From positions 1 through 45,562 of the forward strand of contig JAPLDO010000019.1 of the NCBI GenBank assembly GCA_026391715.1: a stretch of 45,562 nt of DNA, written 5' to 3'. This document shows, piece by piece, positions 32,600 to 41,479 of the stretch; position 1 is the first letter of the stretch; each line of letters opens with the position of its first letter. The stretch is from Bacteroidota bacterium. Its GTDB lineage: Bacteria; Bacteroidota; Bacteroidia; Bacteroidales; FEN-979. The notes beneath the pieces are model-generated. The model was not told the DNA's origin, made no database searches, and saw nothing but the letters and a program-made list of their open reading frames with translations. The position numbers and the translations under genes were made by a program.

Positions 32600-34729
32600 A
32601 TGAAAAAAAGTTTTCTTATCAGGATGACCATGATCCAATGTTTCGTTGGGTTGGTTTGTATTTCAACTCTTAATGCCGCACATTTCATTCCCGTATGGAG
32701 CGGCAATCCGTTAAATCCAATGACGATTGGCGTTACCGAGGCAAAACTTGACGGGGTAAATTTATCAACCGGCGATGAGATTGGTATTTTTGACGGTACA
32801 TATTGCGTTGGTGTGGGAATTCTTCTTCAACCAATAAATCCTTCCAACAGTTCAACATATATTTACATCGCATGTTCAAAGGATGATGCGGGAACCACAG
32901 TGATTGACGGCTACACCGAAGGTCATGCTATTGTTTACAAATTCTGGAAACAAAGTACAGAAAGCGAAATCAGTAACATAACCCACAACTTCCCTTACGC
33001 TCCGTTATTCGCGTATGAAACATTTACACAAAATGAAACAGCCGTTGTAACTCTTTCCGGTTTAGTCGGCATGTACATAACGAATGTTGTTTATACCAAT
33101 TTTACCTGTAATAACTCCAACAACGGAACAATTGTAATTACAGCTTCGGGCGGCGTCACGCCATTTCAGTATTCCATAAACAACGGCGCCACATGGCAAC
33201 CTTCAAATTTGTTTGCACCTTTATTAGCCGGAGCCTATATTCTGATGGCAAAGGATAATAACAATATCGTGGTTTCATATGTCGGCAACCCTGTAATAAT
33301 TACAAATCCGGCGCCCCTTGATATCTCGTCGGTTACGGTGACCAATGTTACAAATTGCACCGGAGGCGGTAACGGAAGCATCGTAATTGCAGCGTCGGGC
33401 GGAACAGGAACGCTTTCATATTCGATTGACGATGGAATAAGCTGGGTTGAAAACGGAGGAAACTTTTCAAATCTCGCAGCCGGCGCGTATCAGATTAATG
33501 TTAAGGACGTCAATCAATGTTTCGTTATCTATTCGGGTAATCCGGCTGTTATAACTCAGCCGGCGGGAGTTACAATAAACAGTGTTACCGTTACCAAGGT
33601 AACCACCGTCAGGAATAACAACGGGAAAATTGTTATTTCCGCCTCCGGCGGTAGCGGAACAATACTGTACTCGATAAATAACGGCGTAAGCTATCAGGCA
33701 GGCAATGTTTTCGCAGGATTGGCAACTGGGAATTATATGATAAAAGTGAGGGATAATTCATTCTGCGAAAGCGCCTATTCCGGAAATCCGGTTTCCGTTC
33801 CATATTCACATTTTTTAACTGTCTATGGCGGTAATCCTTTATATCCGATGACAATAAGTGCGACCGAGGCTAAGTTTGACGGAGTTGATCTTGTGGCAGG
33901 CGATGAGATTGGCATTTTTGACGGAGTATATTGTGTTGGAATGACAGTTCTCACACAAACCATAAATCCGGCGAACAGTTCAACCTATCCATATATTTCC
34001 TGTTCCAAAGATGATCCTGAAACTACCACCATTGAAGGTTACACTGAAGGACATACTATTTCTTACAAAATCTGGAAACAATCCGGCTACATTGAATCAG
34101 GTTCAGTTTCGTACGTTTTTCCTTACGCGCCATTGTATGCGTTTGAAACATTTGTGCAAAATGAAACCTCGATTGTAAAGCTCTTTGGCTCTGTTATTCC
34201 TGCATCGAAAATCATTCAAAATGACACCGTCTATTCGGGGCAGACAAAGTGCTACAACGCATTGCAAACAATTACTGTCGCAGGAAATGGAACAAATTTC
34301 ATTGTTCAGACCGGAGGAAACGCAAAGATGATAGCAGGACAGAATATTCGTTTTCTCTTTGGAACCAGTGTCAATAATGGCGGTTATTTGTGGGGTTACA
34401 TTGCCCCGAATGGACCGTATTGCATATTGCCTTCAATGCCGTCGGTTTTGAATAGTGAAGAGGAGATTCCGGTAAGTTTCGAGCTATCGTCTTTTAGAAT
34501 TTATCCCAATCCAACCACTGGAAACTTCATCCTTGAGTTAAAAGGTGAAGCGCGGGAAGCTAAAATAATGGTTGACATTTACGGAACGCGAGGCGAAAAG
34601 ATTCATTCTGCGGAACTTTCCGGCTCGCTAACTTATCAATTATCGCTTGAAGGAAAGCCTTCGGGGGTTTATTTTATCCGCGTGATCTCAGGGAATAAAT
34701 CTGAAACTACAAAGATTATCAAGCGATAA
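32600..34729 (+). CDS. T9SS-exported protein with SprB-like repeats and a duplicated outer domain
   Basis: The 709-residue protein has a signal peptide (about 1-25). A domain with GDEIGIFDGTYCVG, ACSKDD, IDGYTEGHAI and KFWKQS (about 30-155) is present twice; the second copy begins near residue 403 and is closely similar. Between them lie three SprB-like repeats (SNNGTIVITASGGVTPFQYS, GNGSIVIAASGGTGTLSYSI, NNGKIVISASGGSGTILYSI). Residues about 632-709 form a type A T9SS sorting domain (FRIYPNPTTGNFILEL, then PSGVYFIRVISG, ending TKIIKR). It starts 4 bp after the 2207-residue gene, so the two are co-transcribed. The FDG domain also occurs near the end of that protein. Confidence 0.82.
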   Translation: MKKSFLIRMTMIQCFVGLVCISTLNAAHFIPVWSGNPLNPMTIGVTEAKLDGVNLSTGDEIGIFDGTYCVGVGILLQPINPSNSSTYIYIACSKDDAGTTVIDGYTEGHAIVYKFWKQSTESEISNITHNFPYAPLFAYETFTQNETAVVTLSGLVGMYITNVVYTNFTCNNSNNGTIVITASGGVTPFQYSINNGATWQPSNLFAPLLAGAYILMAKDNNNIVVSYVGNPVIITNPAPLDISSVTVTNVTNCTGGGNGSIVIAASGGTGTLSYSIDDGISWVENGGNFSNLAAGAYQINVKDVNQCFVIYSGNPAVITQPAGVTINSVTVTKVTTVRNNNGKIVISASGGSGTILYSINNGVSYQAGNVFAGLATGNYMIKVRDNSFCESAYSGNPVSVPYSHFLTVYGGNPLYPMTISATEAKFDGVDLVAGDEIGIFDGVYCVGMTVLTQTINPANSSTYPYISCSKDDPETTTIEGYTEGHTISYKIWKQSGYIESGSVSYVFPYAPLYAFETFVQNETSIVKLFGSVIPASKIIQNDTVYSGQTKCYNALQTITVAGNGTNFIVQTGGNAKMIAGQNIRFLFGTSVNNGGYLWGYIAPNGPYCILPSMPSVLNSEEEIPVSFELSSFRIYPNPTTGNFILELKGEAREAKIMVDIYGTRGEKIHSAELSGSLTYQLSLEGKPSGVYFIRVISGNKSETTKIIKR

Positions 34730-34733
34730 AATC

Positions 34734-34763
34734 AATTGCCATGACCTCAGGGTAGTTGCAATT
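34734..34763. repeat. Diverged copy of the 30-bp palindrome
   Basis: This 30-bp stretch starts aattgcca and ends gcaatt and matches the perfect palindrome at 959-988 at 25 of 30 positions. It lies 4 bp after the stop of the T9SS gene. The flanking arms of the larger element are absent. Confidence 0.6.
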
Positions 34764-34776
34764 CTTTCTGAGGATA

Positions 34777-34806
34777 AAAAAAGCAGGTGAAATCCCTGCT
34801 TTTTTT
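34777..34806 (+). terminator. Rho-independent terminator of the secreted-protein operon
   Basis: AAAAAAGCAGG pairs with CCTGCTTTTTT over the 7-base loop tgaaatc. The run of T after the stem and the run of A before it could make it work in both directions. Confidence 0.9.
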
Positions 34807-34908
34807 GTGCTTTCCGGAAGTCCATAAAGGATTACTTTTTTATCCTTTCGCCAAAATGACGTTTTTTTTCGATGAAATCCCCAAAATATTCGTTATAAAA
34901 TTAAATAT

Positions 34909-34943
34909 TTAGTTGCAAAACTAATTTATTAGTTGTATCTTTG
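34909..34943 (+). promoter_or_regulatory. Promoter and BlaI-type operator of the blaI-M56-TPR operon
   Basis: A 16-bp inverted repeat TTAGTTGCAAAACTAA (34909-34924) covers the TTG at 34913-34915. After a 20-bp spacer comes TATCTTTG (34936-34943), the TAnnTTTG box. A half site ttagttg follows at 34929-34935. Repression by the BlaI-type protein encoded 43 bp downstream is the natural reading. Confidence 0.65.
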
Positions 34944-34985
34944 TTTCTGCAATTCTGGCGCCTCGCTACCTGAAAAACCCACGCC

Positions 34986-35399
34986 ATGTCAACCCGAAAA
35001 AATACCGCCGATTTCCCCGCCCCTCTTACCCGCGCCGAGGAAGAGATAATGCAAATCCTCTGGGAAATTGAAAAGGGCATGGTACACGACCTGCTTGATA
35101 AATTTCCCGAACCCAAGCCAGCCTATAATACAGTATCAACCATAATCCGCATCCTTGAACAGAAAGGGTTTGTTGAACACAAAGCTTATGGTCGCACTCA
35201 CGAGTATTTCCCTGTGATCAGTAAAAAAGACTACACCAAATCCTCTTTCCGCGGCTTCATGACCAACTATTTCGGCAACTCTTACAAATCGCTGGCATCG
35301 TTTTTCACTACGGAAGGAAAGCTGAGCATAATGGAACTTGAGGATATCCAGAATACCATTGATGAGGAAATCAGAAAACAGAAGGAGGAAAACACATGA
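34986..35399 (+). CDS. BlaI/MecI/CopY-family transcriptional repressor
   Basis: The 137-residue protein has the winged-helix start of the family: LTRAEEEIMQILWEIEKGMV (14-33), then AYNTVSTIIRILEQKGFVEH with the recognition helix (46-65), then GRTHEYFPVISKKDY. The C-terminal half is helical and would dimerise. It overlaps the M56 gene as ATGA. By analogy with BlaI-BlaR1 it is cleaved or released when the membrane protein signals, and it probably represses its own operon through the inverted repeat at 34909. No beta-lactamase gene is nearby, so the signal is more likely envelope stress than antibiotic. Confidence 0.9.
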   Translation: MSTRKNTADFPAPLTRAEEEIMQILWEIEKGMVHDLLDKFPEPKPAYNTVSTIIRILEQKGFVEHKAYGRTHEYFPVISKKDYTKSSFRGFMTNYFGNSYKSLASFFTTEGKLSIMELEDIQNTIDEEIRKQKEENT

Positions 35400-36742
35400 A
35401 CGCACTACTATTATATCTGTTTGAAACCACTCTTTGCCTTTCGGTATTGTATGCCGTTTACTGGTTTTTCCTGAGACGGGATACCTTTTTCCAGGTAAAC
35501 CGGTTTTACCTGCTTGCTATGTCTCTCTTTTCAACGCTGCTTCCTTTGCTACCGCTCCGCTGGACGCTCTCAGGTGCTTCAGCTTCGATGGTTGTTCTTC
35601 TTGAACCAGTGATTATCACTCCTGCCAGTGTAGAGCATACCATACAGGCGCATCTCCAATGGATTGAAATAGCAGCAGTTGTTTATTTCACCGGGGCTTT
35701 GATTTTCCTTCTTCGTTTCGCTTTGCAGCTTATCCAGATTTACCGTATCACCCGGCGTTTCGGAATCATGGAGCGTAATGGTCAGCAGGTGGTTTTTGTT
35801 GACCGGGGCTTTTCGCCATTCTCTTTCTTTAACATTGTTTATATCAACGAGGAGGCGGTTCCGTCCAACAGTTTGCCTGCCATCCTTGAACATGAGCGGG
35901 TACACATCAGGCAGGGTCATAGTCTCGACAATATTCTGATCGAACTATCCACAATACTCCAATGGTTCAACCCTGTAATCTGGCTTGCAGCCCGCGAATT
36001 AAAAAGCATTCATGAATACCTCGCTGATGAAGGCGTTCTGCAGAACGGAATCATCCGCTCCCAATACCAGCAAATGATCCTGGACGAATCCATTGGCGTC
36101 CGCGTGAATAACCTGACAAATAATTTTAATGTTTCATTATTAAAAAAACGTATAGCCATGATGACTAAATCGAAATCAAAAACATGGGCGAAAAGTAAAG
36201 CGCTTATTGCCCTGCCCGCGCTTCTGGCGCTGCTGTTAGTTCTTACAGCCCGTTCATACAGTAACTCTGATGCAGTGAATGTTTCAGCCAGCCCGGTATT
36301 TACTCCGGCAATTGCGCTATCTGATCCTGTTGCGGTAATTCAGGATAATCCAAAGCAAAAGTCGCAGGTTAAATTTGTTGCGCCTGTGGTAAAAGACAAA
36401 GAAGTATATACGGTTGTCGAAAAGAAACCCACATATCAGGGTGGACAGGAAGGCTACCAGAAGTTTCTGGTCGAAAACATCAAATACCCGGAAGCGGCGA
36501 TAAAGAACTCTGTAACAGGTACTGTATATGTCACTTTCGTGATAGAAAAGGATGGAGCGGTTACAGATGTGAAAGTATTGAAGGGAGTTGGTTCAGGATG
36601 TGATGAAGAGGCTGTCCGCGTCGTAAAAATGATGCCCAAATGGATTCCGGGCGAAGACAAAGGCAAACCTGTAGCCGTTCAATTTAATCTTCCGATCAAA
36701 TTTAACCTGGACTGTGATAAAAAAGAGAAACCCAAAAAGTAA
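35396..36742 (+). CDS. M56 (BlaR1-like) membrane metallopeptidase fused to a TonB C-terminal domain
   Basis: The 448-residue protein has membrane segments at about 5-25, 37-57, 88-112 and 267-287. A cytoplasmic loop carries the zinc motif HERVH (166-170) with downstream ELKSIHEYLADE (201-212) supplying a likely third ligand. The part outside the membrane lacks a penicillin-binding sensor domain. Instead it ends in a TonB C-terminal domain (about 355-437: GYQKFLVENIKYPEAAI, GTVYVTFVIEKDG, EAVRVVKMMPKWIPG). This M56-TonB fusion is common in Bacteroidota. It probably senses an envelope signal and cleaves the BlaI-type repressor. Confidence 0.88.
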   Translation: MNALLLYLFETTLCLSVLYAVYWFFLRRDTFFQVNRFYLLAMSLFSTLLPLLPLRWTLSGASASMVVLLEPVIITPASVEHTIQAHLQWIEIAAVVYFTGALIFLLRFALQLIQIYRITRRFGIMERNGQQVVFVDRGFSPFSFFNIVYINEEAVPSNSLPAILEHERVHIRQGHSLDNILIELSTILQWFNPVIWLAARELKSIHEYLADEGVLQNGIIRSQYQQMILDESIGVRVNNLTNNFNVSLLKKRIAMMTKSKSKTWAKSKALIALPALLALLLVLTARSYSNSDAVNVSASPVFTPAIALSDPVAVIQDNPKQKSQVKFVAPVVKDKEVYTVVEKKPTYQGGQEGYQKFLVENIKYPEAAIKNSVTGTVYVTFVIEKDGAVTDVKVLKGVGSGCDEEAVRVVKMMPKWIPGEDKGKPVAVQFNLPIKFNLDCDKKEKPKK

Positions 36743-36746
36743 GGCA

Positions 36747-38048
36747 ATGGTTAAAACTCCTGGGATCCTTGTTATTATGCTTCTGTTTTTCCCCGGAATT
36801 TCAAAAGCGCAGGAGCGTGAACCAATCGAACAGATTAAATCTTTGATGGAATCGTGCCAGTTCAGCCAGGCTGTTAGTCTGGCTGAACTGTTATTGTTGC
36901 AAGACAGCTCCCGCATTGACCTTCTTCTGATAAAAGGACGCGCTCAGGCGGCTGGGTTCGAGTACCCGGAAGCCATTGTAACACTCAGAAAAGCGCTCTG
37001 GTACGACAGTACAAACATCAAAGCGCTGAATGAACTCGTTAATGTTTACAGGCAGTCCGGAGATCCAAACAAGGCTATTGCAACCATCCTCAAGATTTCC
37101 AGCCTGGTTCCCGATAACCGGTATTTTCAGCTTCAGCTTGCCAGCCTTTATTATGCGGAAAATGATTTCCAAAAAGCGGTTCAAATACTTTTGCCGCTTT
37201 ACAAAACGGATTCTTCATCCTTTTTCGTCGCCAAACAGTTGGGGAATTGTTTCAATGAACTAAAGCAGTCCGACCCGGCAATTTATTTTTACCGGCGGGC
37301 ATTGAAGATTATTCCCTTCGATCCTTATGTTACGGGTAAACTTGTCAATATCTATCTCCGTGAGGACGATGTTGCTTTGGCGCTTTACTTTACCCAGGTA
37401 TTCCTGGCGCAGGATTCGGTAAATATTCCCATCCTGAAACAAAGCGGCTATTGTTATTACCTTCTTATTGATTTTAAAGAGGCGGCAAAGCGCCTCCTCA
37501 CATGCGCCCGGCTTGGCGATTCGTCGAAATTCACCATGAAATACCTCGGATTATCGTATTACAAACAGGAAAAGTATGATACTGCCGCGCCATTTTTCCT
37601 GAAGGCTTTCAGTATTGACACAACCGATGCGGAGGTGTGCTTTTATTACGGCGTTTCTGCTTTCCGTTCACTCAATATTGACACAGGGTTGGTTTACCTT
37701 AACCGGACGATGAGGTTGCTTATGCCGTCGGGACAGTTTCTTTCGACACTTTATATGGAACTCGCCGCCGCCAACACTTCAACCGGACATTCCGATACGG
37801 CTATTGTCCTTCTAACGAAAGCTCTTGAGGCGAACCCTGGAAATAATACCATCCGGTTTAAGATCGCCTACCAGTATGATTATTATCTCAGGGAACTGCA
37901 AAAAGCATTATCCTGGTATCAGGAGTTTCTCAAAAATGACCGCGAACCGAAAGAATCCACAGGAACAGATCCTCAGCAGGTTTCAATGTCGGATTATGTA
38001 AAAAAACGCATCCCGCAGATTACCGGGAAAAGCCCCAAAAAAAAGTAA
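36747..38048 (+). CDS. Exported tetratricopeptide-repeat protein
   Basis: The 433-residue protein has a signal peptide (MVKTPGILVIMLLFFPGISKAQ) and then about ten TPR-like helix pairs across the whole length (for example YPEAIVTLRKALWYDSTNIK, DPAIYFYRRALKIIPFDPY, TAAPFFLKAFSIDTTDAEV). It is likely periplasmic and binds partner proteins. The start at ATG 36747 is 4 bp after the M56 stop and directly precedes the signal peptide; the open frame from 36714 overlaps the M56 gene. It is probably part of the same regulated operon. Confidence 0.82.
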   Translation: MVKTPGILVIMLLFFPGISKAQEREPIEQIKSLMESCQFSQAVSLAELLLLQDSSRIDLLLIKGRAQAAGFEYPEAIVTLRKALWYDSTNIKALNELVNVYRQSGDPNKAIATILKISSLVPDNRYFQLQLASLYYAENDFQKAVQILLPLYKTDSSSFFVAKQLGNCFNELKQSDPAIYFYRRALKIIPFDPYVTGKLVNIYLREDDVALALYFTQVFLAQDSVNIPILKQSGYCYYLLIDFKEAAKRLLTCARLGDSSKFTMKYLGLSYYKQEKYDTAAPFFLKAFSIDTTDAEVCFYYGVSAFRSLNIDTGLVYLNRTMRLLMPSGQFLSTLYMELAAANTSTGHSDTAIVLLTKALEANPGNNTIRFKIAYQYDYYLRELQKALSWYQEFLKNDREPKESTGTDPQQVSMSDYVKKRIPQITGKSPKKK

Positions 38049-38061
38049 CCTCAAAAATTTC

Positions 38062-38098
38062 GATGAACCTGGAACTTGGAACCTGAAACCTGGAAGTT
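38062..38098. repeat. Word-like intergenic repeat (ggaacttggaacctg type)
   Basis: The words gaacctggaacttgg and gaacctgaaacctgg recur between the convergent TPR and hydrolase genes. The following tttttccaatgcgcgcc resembles tails after other copies. Confidence 0.55.
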
Positions 38099-38130
38099 TT
38101 TCCAATGCGCGCCGTTAACCCGTTTGGAGT

Positions 38131-39072
38131 TTAATATCGGTTCAGAAATCCCACGAGTAGTGAGTTGAAAATATCCGGGTGGGTCTCCATTGGGTCGTGT
38201 CCAGCAGCGTGTATCACAACAAGTTGAGCATGTGGAACATGTTTGACAAGGCGCTTTCCAGTTTTTAGATAGATAGTGCGATCATGCTTCCCCCAGACAA
38301 CGAGAACCGGAATGTTTTTAAGCCCATCGGCATATAACTCCGTTATTTCCTTTGCATTAGCCCAAACGTTCAGAATGCTTCCCGCAGTTCCCTCACGAAG
38401 AAGCGGAGTAAGGTAGTTCATCACAACTGTTGAATCAGGCATATAACGGTAGTTCTTTTTTATGGCATTTCTAACGGATTTGTATGTAATCAGCCTTTTT
38501 TTCATGTATGACAACATGATTTTTTTATAGTGCTTTTGCCGCGCCAGAATTGTAAACTGCGCCTCATGGTTTGAGTTGTGGATAAAAATCATTCCATCAA
38601 CAATGGTAAGGGTTTTTGTTTTTTCAGGATGCAGCAGAGCCATAGCTTCGGCAGTTCCTCCTCCCATTGAATGACCGCAGATATTCCACCTGGTGGTATC
38701 GCCCCCGTCAAGTGAATCGAGAAGATGCCATAAAAGCTTACCGCGACTGCTCTGCGACTGATTAAAAGAGAGTGAGCGCACGGAATAACCAAAGGAAGGC
38801 AGGTCAACCGCCACGACCTTATATCCTGCCGCCGCCAAAGCGTCAACATTCATCCGCCAGCAATAGGTTGATCCGATAAACCCATGAATAAACAACACTT
38901 TTCCCCTTGCCGGAGAAATGTTTTCGTTCCATGTCCTGAAATGCAGTTCAAGTGAATCAATAGTAAGAAAATGGCTGTTTGAATATGGTTTTTGAGAATT
39001 CTGTGAGTACGCAGCTTCCTTTGATAAGATTAAAATAAACAGGAAAAACAGTAATTTTCTGAAGTTTGACAT
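38131..39072 (-). CDS. Exported alpha/beta hydrolase
   Basis: The 313-residue protein has a signal peptide (about 1-23, MSNFRKLLFFLFILILSKEA). LFIHGFIGSTYCW (60-72) is the oxyanion-hole region, ICGHSMGGG puts the nucleophile Ser at 135, VVWGKHDRTI gives Asp 264 and IHAAGHDPMETHP gives His 292. The triad is complete. The substrate cannot be read; esterase, lipase or C-C hydrolase activity is possible. The start at ATG 39072 precedes the signal peptide; the open frame to 39192 overlaps the divergent S41 gene start and is rejected. It is divergent from the protease with 98 bp between. Confidence 0.85.
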   Translation of the reverse strand: MSNFRKLLFFLFILILSKEAAYSQNSQKPYSNSHFLTIDSLELHFRTWNENISPARGKVLFIHGFIGSTYCWRMNVDALAAAGYKVVAVDLPSFGYSVRSLSFNQSQSSRGKLLWHLLDSLDGGDTTRWNICGHSMGGGTAEAMALLHPEKTKTLTIVDGMIFIHNSNHEAQFTILARQKHYKKIMLSYMKKRLITYKSVRNAIKKNYRYMPDSTVVMNYLTPLLREGTAGSILNVWANAKEITELYADGLKNIPVLVVWGKHDRTIYLKTGKRLVKHVPHAQLVVIHAAGHDPMETHPDIFNSLLVGFLNRY

Positions 39073-39170
39073 AAACGATGAGTTTTTACAAAAATCGGCA
39101 ATTTTCACACGCCACAAGGCAACAATCTCTAAATTGAGTCCGTTAGTATTATTTACAATATCTTTGCGGA

Positions 39171-40772
39171 ATGGAAAGAAAGAATAACCCATATATGCCT
39201 ATATGGTTCGCGCTTGTTTTAACCGCTGGACTTATACTGGGGCTTTTCCTCGGTAACAGATCCGGATCATTTTTTGGGGCGAGGTCTGCCGGTGGCAAAT
39301 TACCGGATATTTTCAGGTATGTTCAAAAGAATTATGTTGACACGATAAGTTATAGCAAGCTGGAAGAAAAGGCTATAAACGGGTTTCTCGAAAAGCTTGA
39401 TCCACATTCTGTTTATATCTCCGCCGAGGAATTTCACGCGGCAAACGATCCGTTGCTTGGTAGCTTTGAAGGAATCGGCGTCCAGTTCAGGGTTGAAAAC
39501 GACACTGTTACCGTAATCAATCCGGTATCGGGCGGTCCGTCGGAAAAACTTGGCGTCAGAGCCGGCGACAGAATAGTTAAAGTTGATGGGAAAAATATTG
39601 CCGGGATTAAAATTCCAACCAATGACGTAATGCGGAAACTGAAGGGACCGAAAGGCTCTAAAGTCGCCGTTTCAATTTTCCGGAGAGGCACAAAAGGACT
39701 CGTTGATTACACCATTACCCGCGATGTTATTCCTACATACAGTCTTGACGTCGCTTACATTGCCGCCCCGGGAATCGGTTATATCCGGCTTAACAATTTC
39801 TCGGCAACAACTCATGACGAGGTTCATCAGGCATTGGAAAAACTTGTTGCGAGGGGGATGAAAAAACTGATTCTTGACCTGCGCGGTAATGGCGGAGGTT
39901 ACCTGAAAGCTGCCATTGATGTTTCAGATGAATTTCTGCCTGAAGGGAAACTCATTGTTTATACCAAAGGGATACATCACGATCGTGAAGTTGCCGACGC
40001 AACCGCCGATGGGCTGTTTGAAAATGGCGCTCTGATAGTATTGGTTGACGAAGGAACCGCTTCAGCCGCCGAAATTGTTGCAGGCGCAATCCAGGATCAG
40101 GACAGGGGAGTGATTGTAGGGCGGAGATCATTCGGAAAGGGGCTTGTTCAGGAACAACTTGATTTCAAGGATGGCAGCGCTTTACGACTTACCGTGGCGC
40201 GCTATTATACTCCTACCGGACGCTGCATCCAGAAGCCTTACAAAGATGGAGTAGAAATATATAACGAAGAATTTTACCACCGGTTTATGAATGGCGAACT
40301 CGAACATCCTGATTCGATAAAATTTCCCGATTCATTGAAATATAGAACTCCCAAAGGGAAAATCGTTTATGGCGGCGGTGGAATCATGCCGGATATCTTC
40401 GTTCCGATTGAAAAAGATTCAGGACTTTTTTACTATAACCAGTGCATCAACAAAGGAATTGTTTATCAGTTCGCCTTTGACTATACCGATCAGAACCGAC
40501 AGCAATTGGCGCGATTTAAAAATGTAACTCAGTTTGAAAATGGGTTCATTATCAATGACGCCATTTTCAACGGATTTATTAAATATGCCGAAACAAAAGG
40601 GGTGAAACGCCCGGGAAAAGATCTTTCCAAATCCGACCGTTACATCCGAACAATGCTTAAAGCCTACATTGGACGAAACCTTCTCGACAATGATGGATTT
40701 TTTCCGATTCTTAACAGCATTGATCCAGGGTACCTTAAGGCTGTGGAGACGCTGAAAAAAGAACAAAAGTAA
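39171..40772 (+). CDS. C-terminal processing peptidase, family S41
   Basis: The 533-residue protein has one N-terminal membrane anchor (about 11-28), a PDZ domain (about 97-185, GIGVQFRVENDTVTVINPVS) and the S41 catalytic core. DEGTASAAEI puts the nucleophile Ser at 298 and RSFGKGLVQ the general base Lys at 323; LDLRGNGGGYL is the conserved substrate strand. It is expected in the periplasm, trimming C-termini of envelope proteins. A TATCTTTG box at 39159-39166 lies only 4 bp before this ATG, so the message may start within the first codons; Met 9 (39195) is then the likely true start. The stop lies at the edge of the first copy of a 37-bp repeat. Confidence 0.88.
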   Translation: MERKNNPYMPIWFALVLTAGLILGLFLGNRSGSFFGARSAGGKLPDIFRYVQKNYVDTISYSKLEEKAINGFLEKLDPHSVYISAEEFHAANDPLLGSFEGIGVQFRVENDTVTVINPVSGGPSEKLGVRAGDRIVKVDGKNIAGIKIPTNDVMRKLKGPKGSKVAVSIFRRGTKGLVDYTITRDVIPTYSLDVAYIAAPGIGYIRLNNFSATTHDEVHQALEKLVARGMKKLILDLRGNGGGYLKAAIDVSDEFLPEGKLIVYTKGIHHDREVADATADGLFENGALIVLVDEGTASAAEIVAGAIQDQDRGVIVGRRSFGKGLVQEQLDFKDGSALRLTVARYYTPTGRCIQKPYKDGVEIYNEEFYHRFMNGELEHPDSIKFPDSLKYRTPKGKIVYGGGGIMPDIFVPIEKDSGLFYYNQCINKGIVYQFAFDYTDQNRQQLARFKNVTQFENGFIINDAIFNGFIKYAETKGVKRPGKDLSKSDRYIRTMLKAYIGRNLLDNDGFFPILNSIDPGYLKAVETLKKEQK

Positions 40773-40876
40773 AGACGCAATGCATTGCGTCTCAACCGAA
40801 AGATAGTAAAGACGCAATGCATTGCGTCTCAACCGAAAGATAGTAAAGACGCAATGCATTGCGTCTCAACCGAATA
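40771..40876. repeat. Three direct copies of a 37-bp unit with a perfect 20-bp palindrome
   Basis: The palindrome agacgcaatgcattgcgtct occurs at 40773-40792, 40810-40829 and 40847-40866. Each is followed by caaccgaa and, in the first two copies, agatagta. Copies are identical, so the array is recent or kept uniform. The first copy contains the stop codon of the S41 gene. Confidence 0.95.
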
Positions 40877-40901
40877 ATATAAACCTTTAACTAAACATAA
40901 T

Positions 40902-41477
40902 ATGACACACGAACTCCCAAAACTTCCTTTTGCATTGGATGCACTGGAACCGTATATTTCAAAAAGAACAATTGAGTACCACTATGGCAAACATCATCAG
41001 GCGTATATAAACAACCTGAATAAACTGATTGTTGGTACAGAATTTGAAAACGCCTCGCTTGACGACATCGTTAAAAGAGCGGGTGGCGGCATTTTCAACA
41101 ATGGCGCCCAGGTATGGAACCATACTTTTTATTGGAATTGCATGAAGCCGCAGGGTGGAAGCGAACCCGTAGGTTTATTGGCTGATTCCATTGTGAAAAA
41201 CTTTGGTTCGTTCGCCGAATTCAAAGAAAAATTCTCTGCCGCCGCAGCAACACTTTTTGGCTCAGGATGGGCTTGGTTGATCAAGAAGGATGATGGCAAA
41301 CTTGAAATTGTTCAGGAGAGCAATGCCGGTAACCCCATGAAACATGGAGCCGCGCCCCTTTTAACATGCGATGTTTGGGAACATGCCTATTATCTCGATA
41401 AACAGAATGTTCGTCCCGATTATATTGCCGATTTCTGGAAGTTGATTGACTGGGATGCTGTTGCAGGCAGATTGTAG
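40902..41477 (+). CDS. sodB: Fe/Mn superoxide dismutase
   Basis: The 191-residue enzyme converts superoxide to oxygen and hydrogen peroxide in the cytoplasm. The four metal ligands are in place: His 27 (EYHYGKHHQ), His 74 (WNHTFYW), Asp 157 and His 161 (DVWEHAYYLD). FNNGAQVWNHTFYWNCM and LFGSGWAWL are typical of the iron-type enzymes of Bacteroidota, some of which accept either metal. The length is normal and there is no signal peptide. It lies after the 37-bp palindrome array, which may separate its transcript from that of the protease. Confidence 0.95.
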   Translation: MTHELPKLPFALDALEPYISKRTIEYHYGKHHQAYINNLNKLIVGTEFENASLDDIVKRAGGGIFNNGAQVWNHTFYWNCMKPQGGSEPVGLLADSIVKNFGSFAEFKEKFSAAAATLFGSGWAWLIKKDDGKLEIVQESNAGNPMKHGAAPLLTCDVWEHAYYLDKQNVRPDYIADFWKLIDWDAVAGRL

Positions 41478-41479
41478 AA

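Noticed and set aside
40771-40876. Repeat array considered as a CRISPR
   Set aside because: The units are directly adjacent, with identical sequence throughout the 37-bp period and no variable spacers; no cas gene is present.
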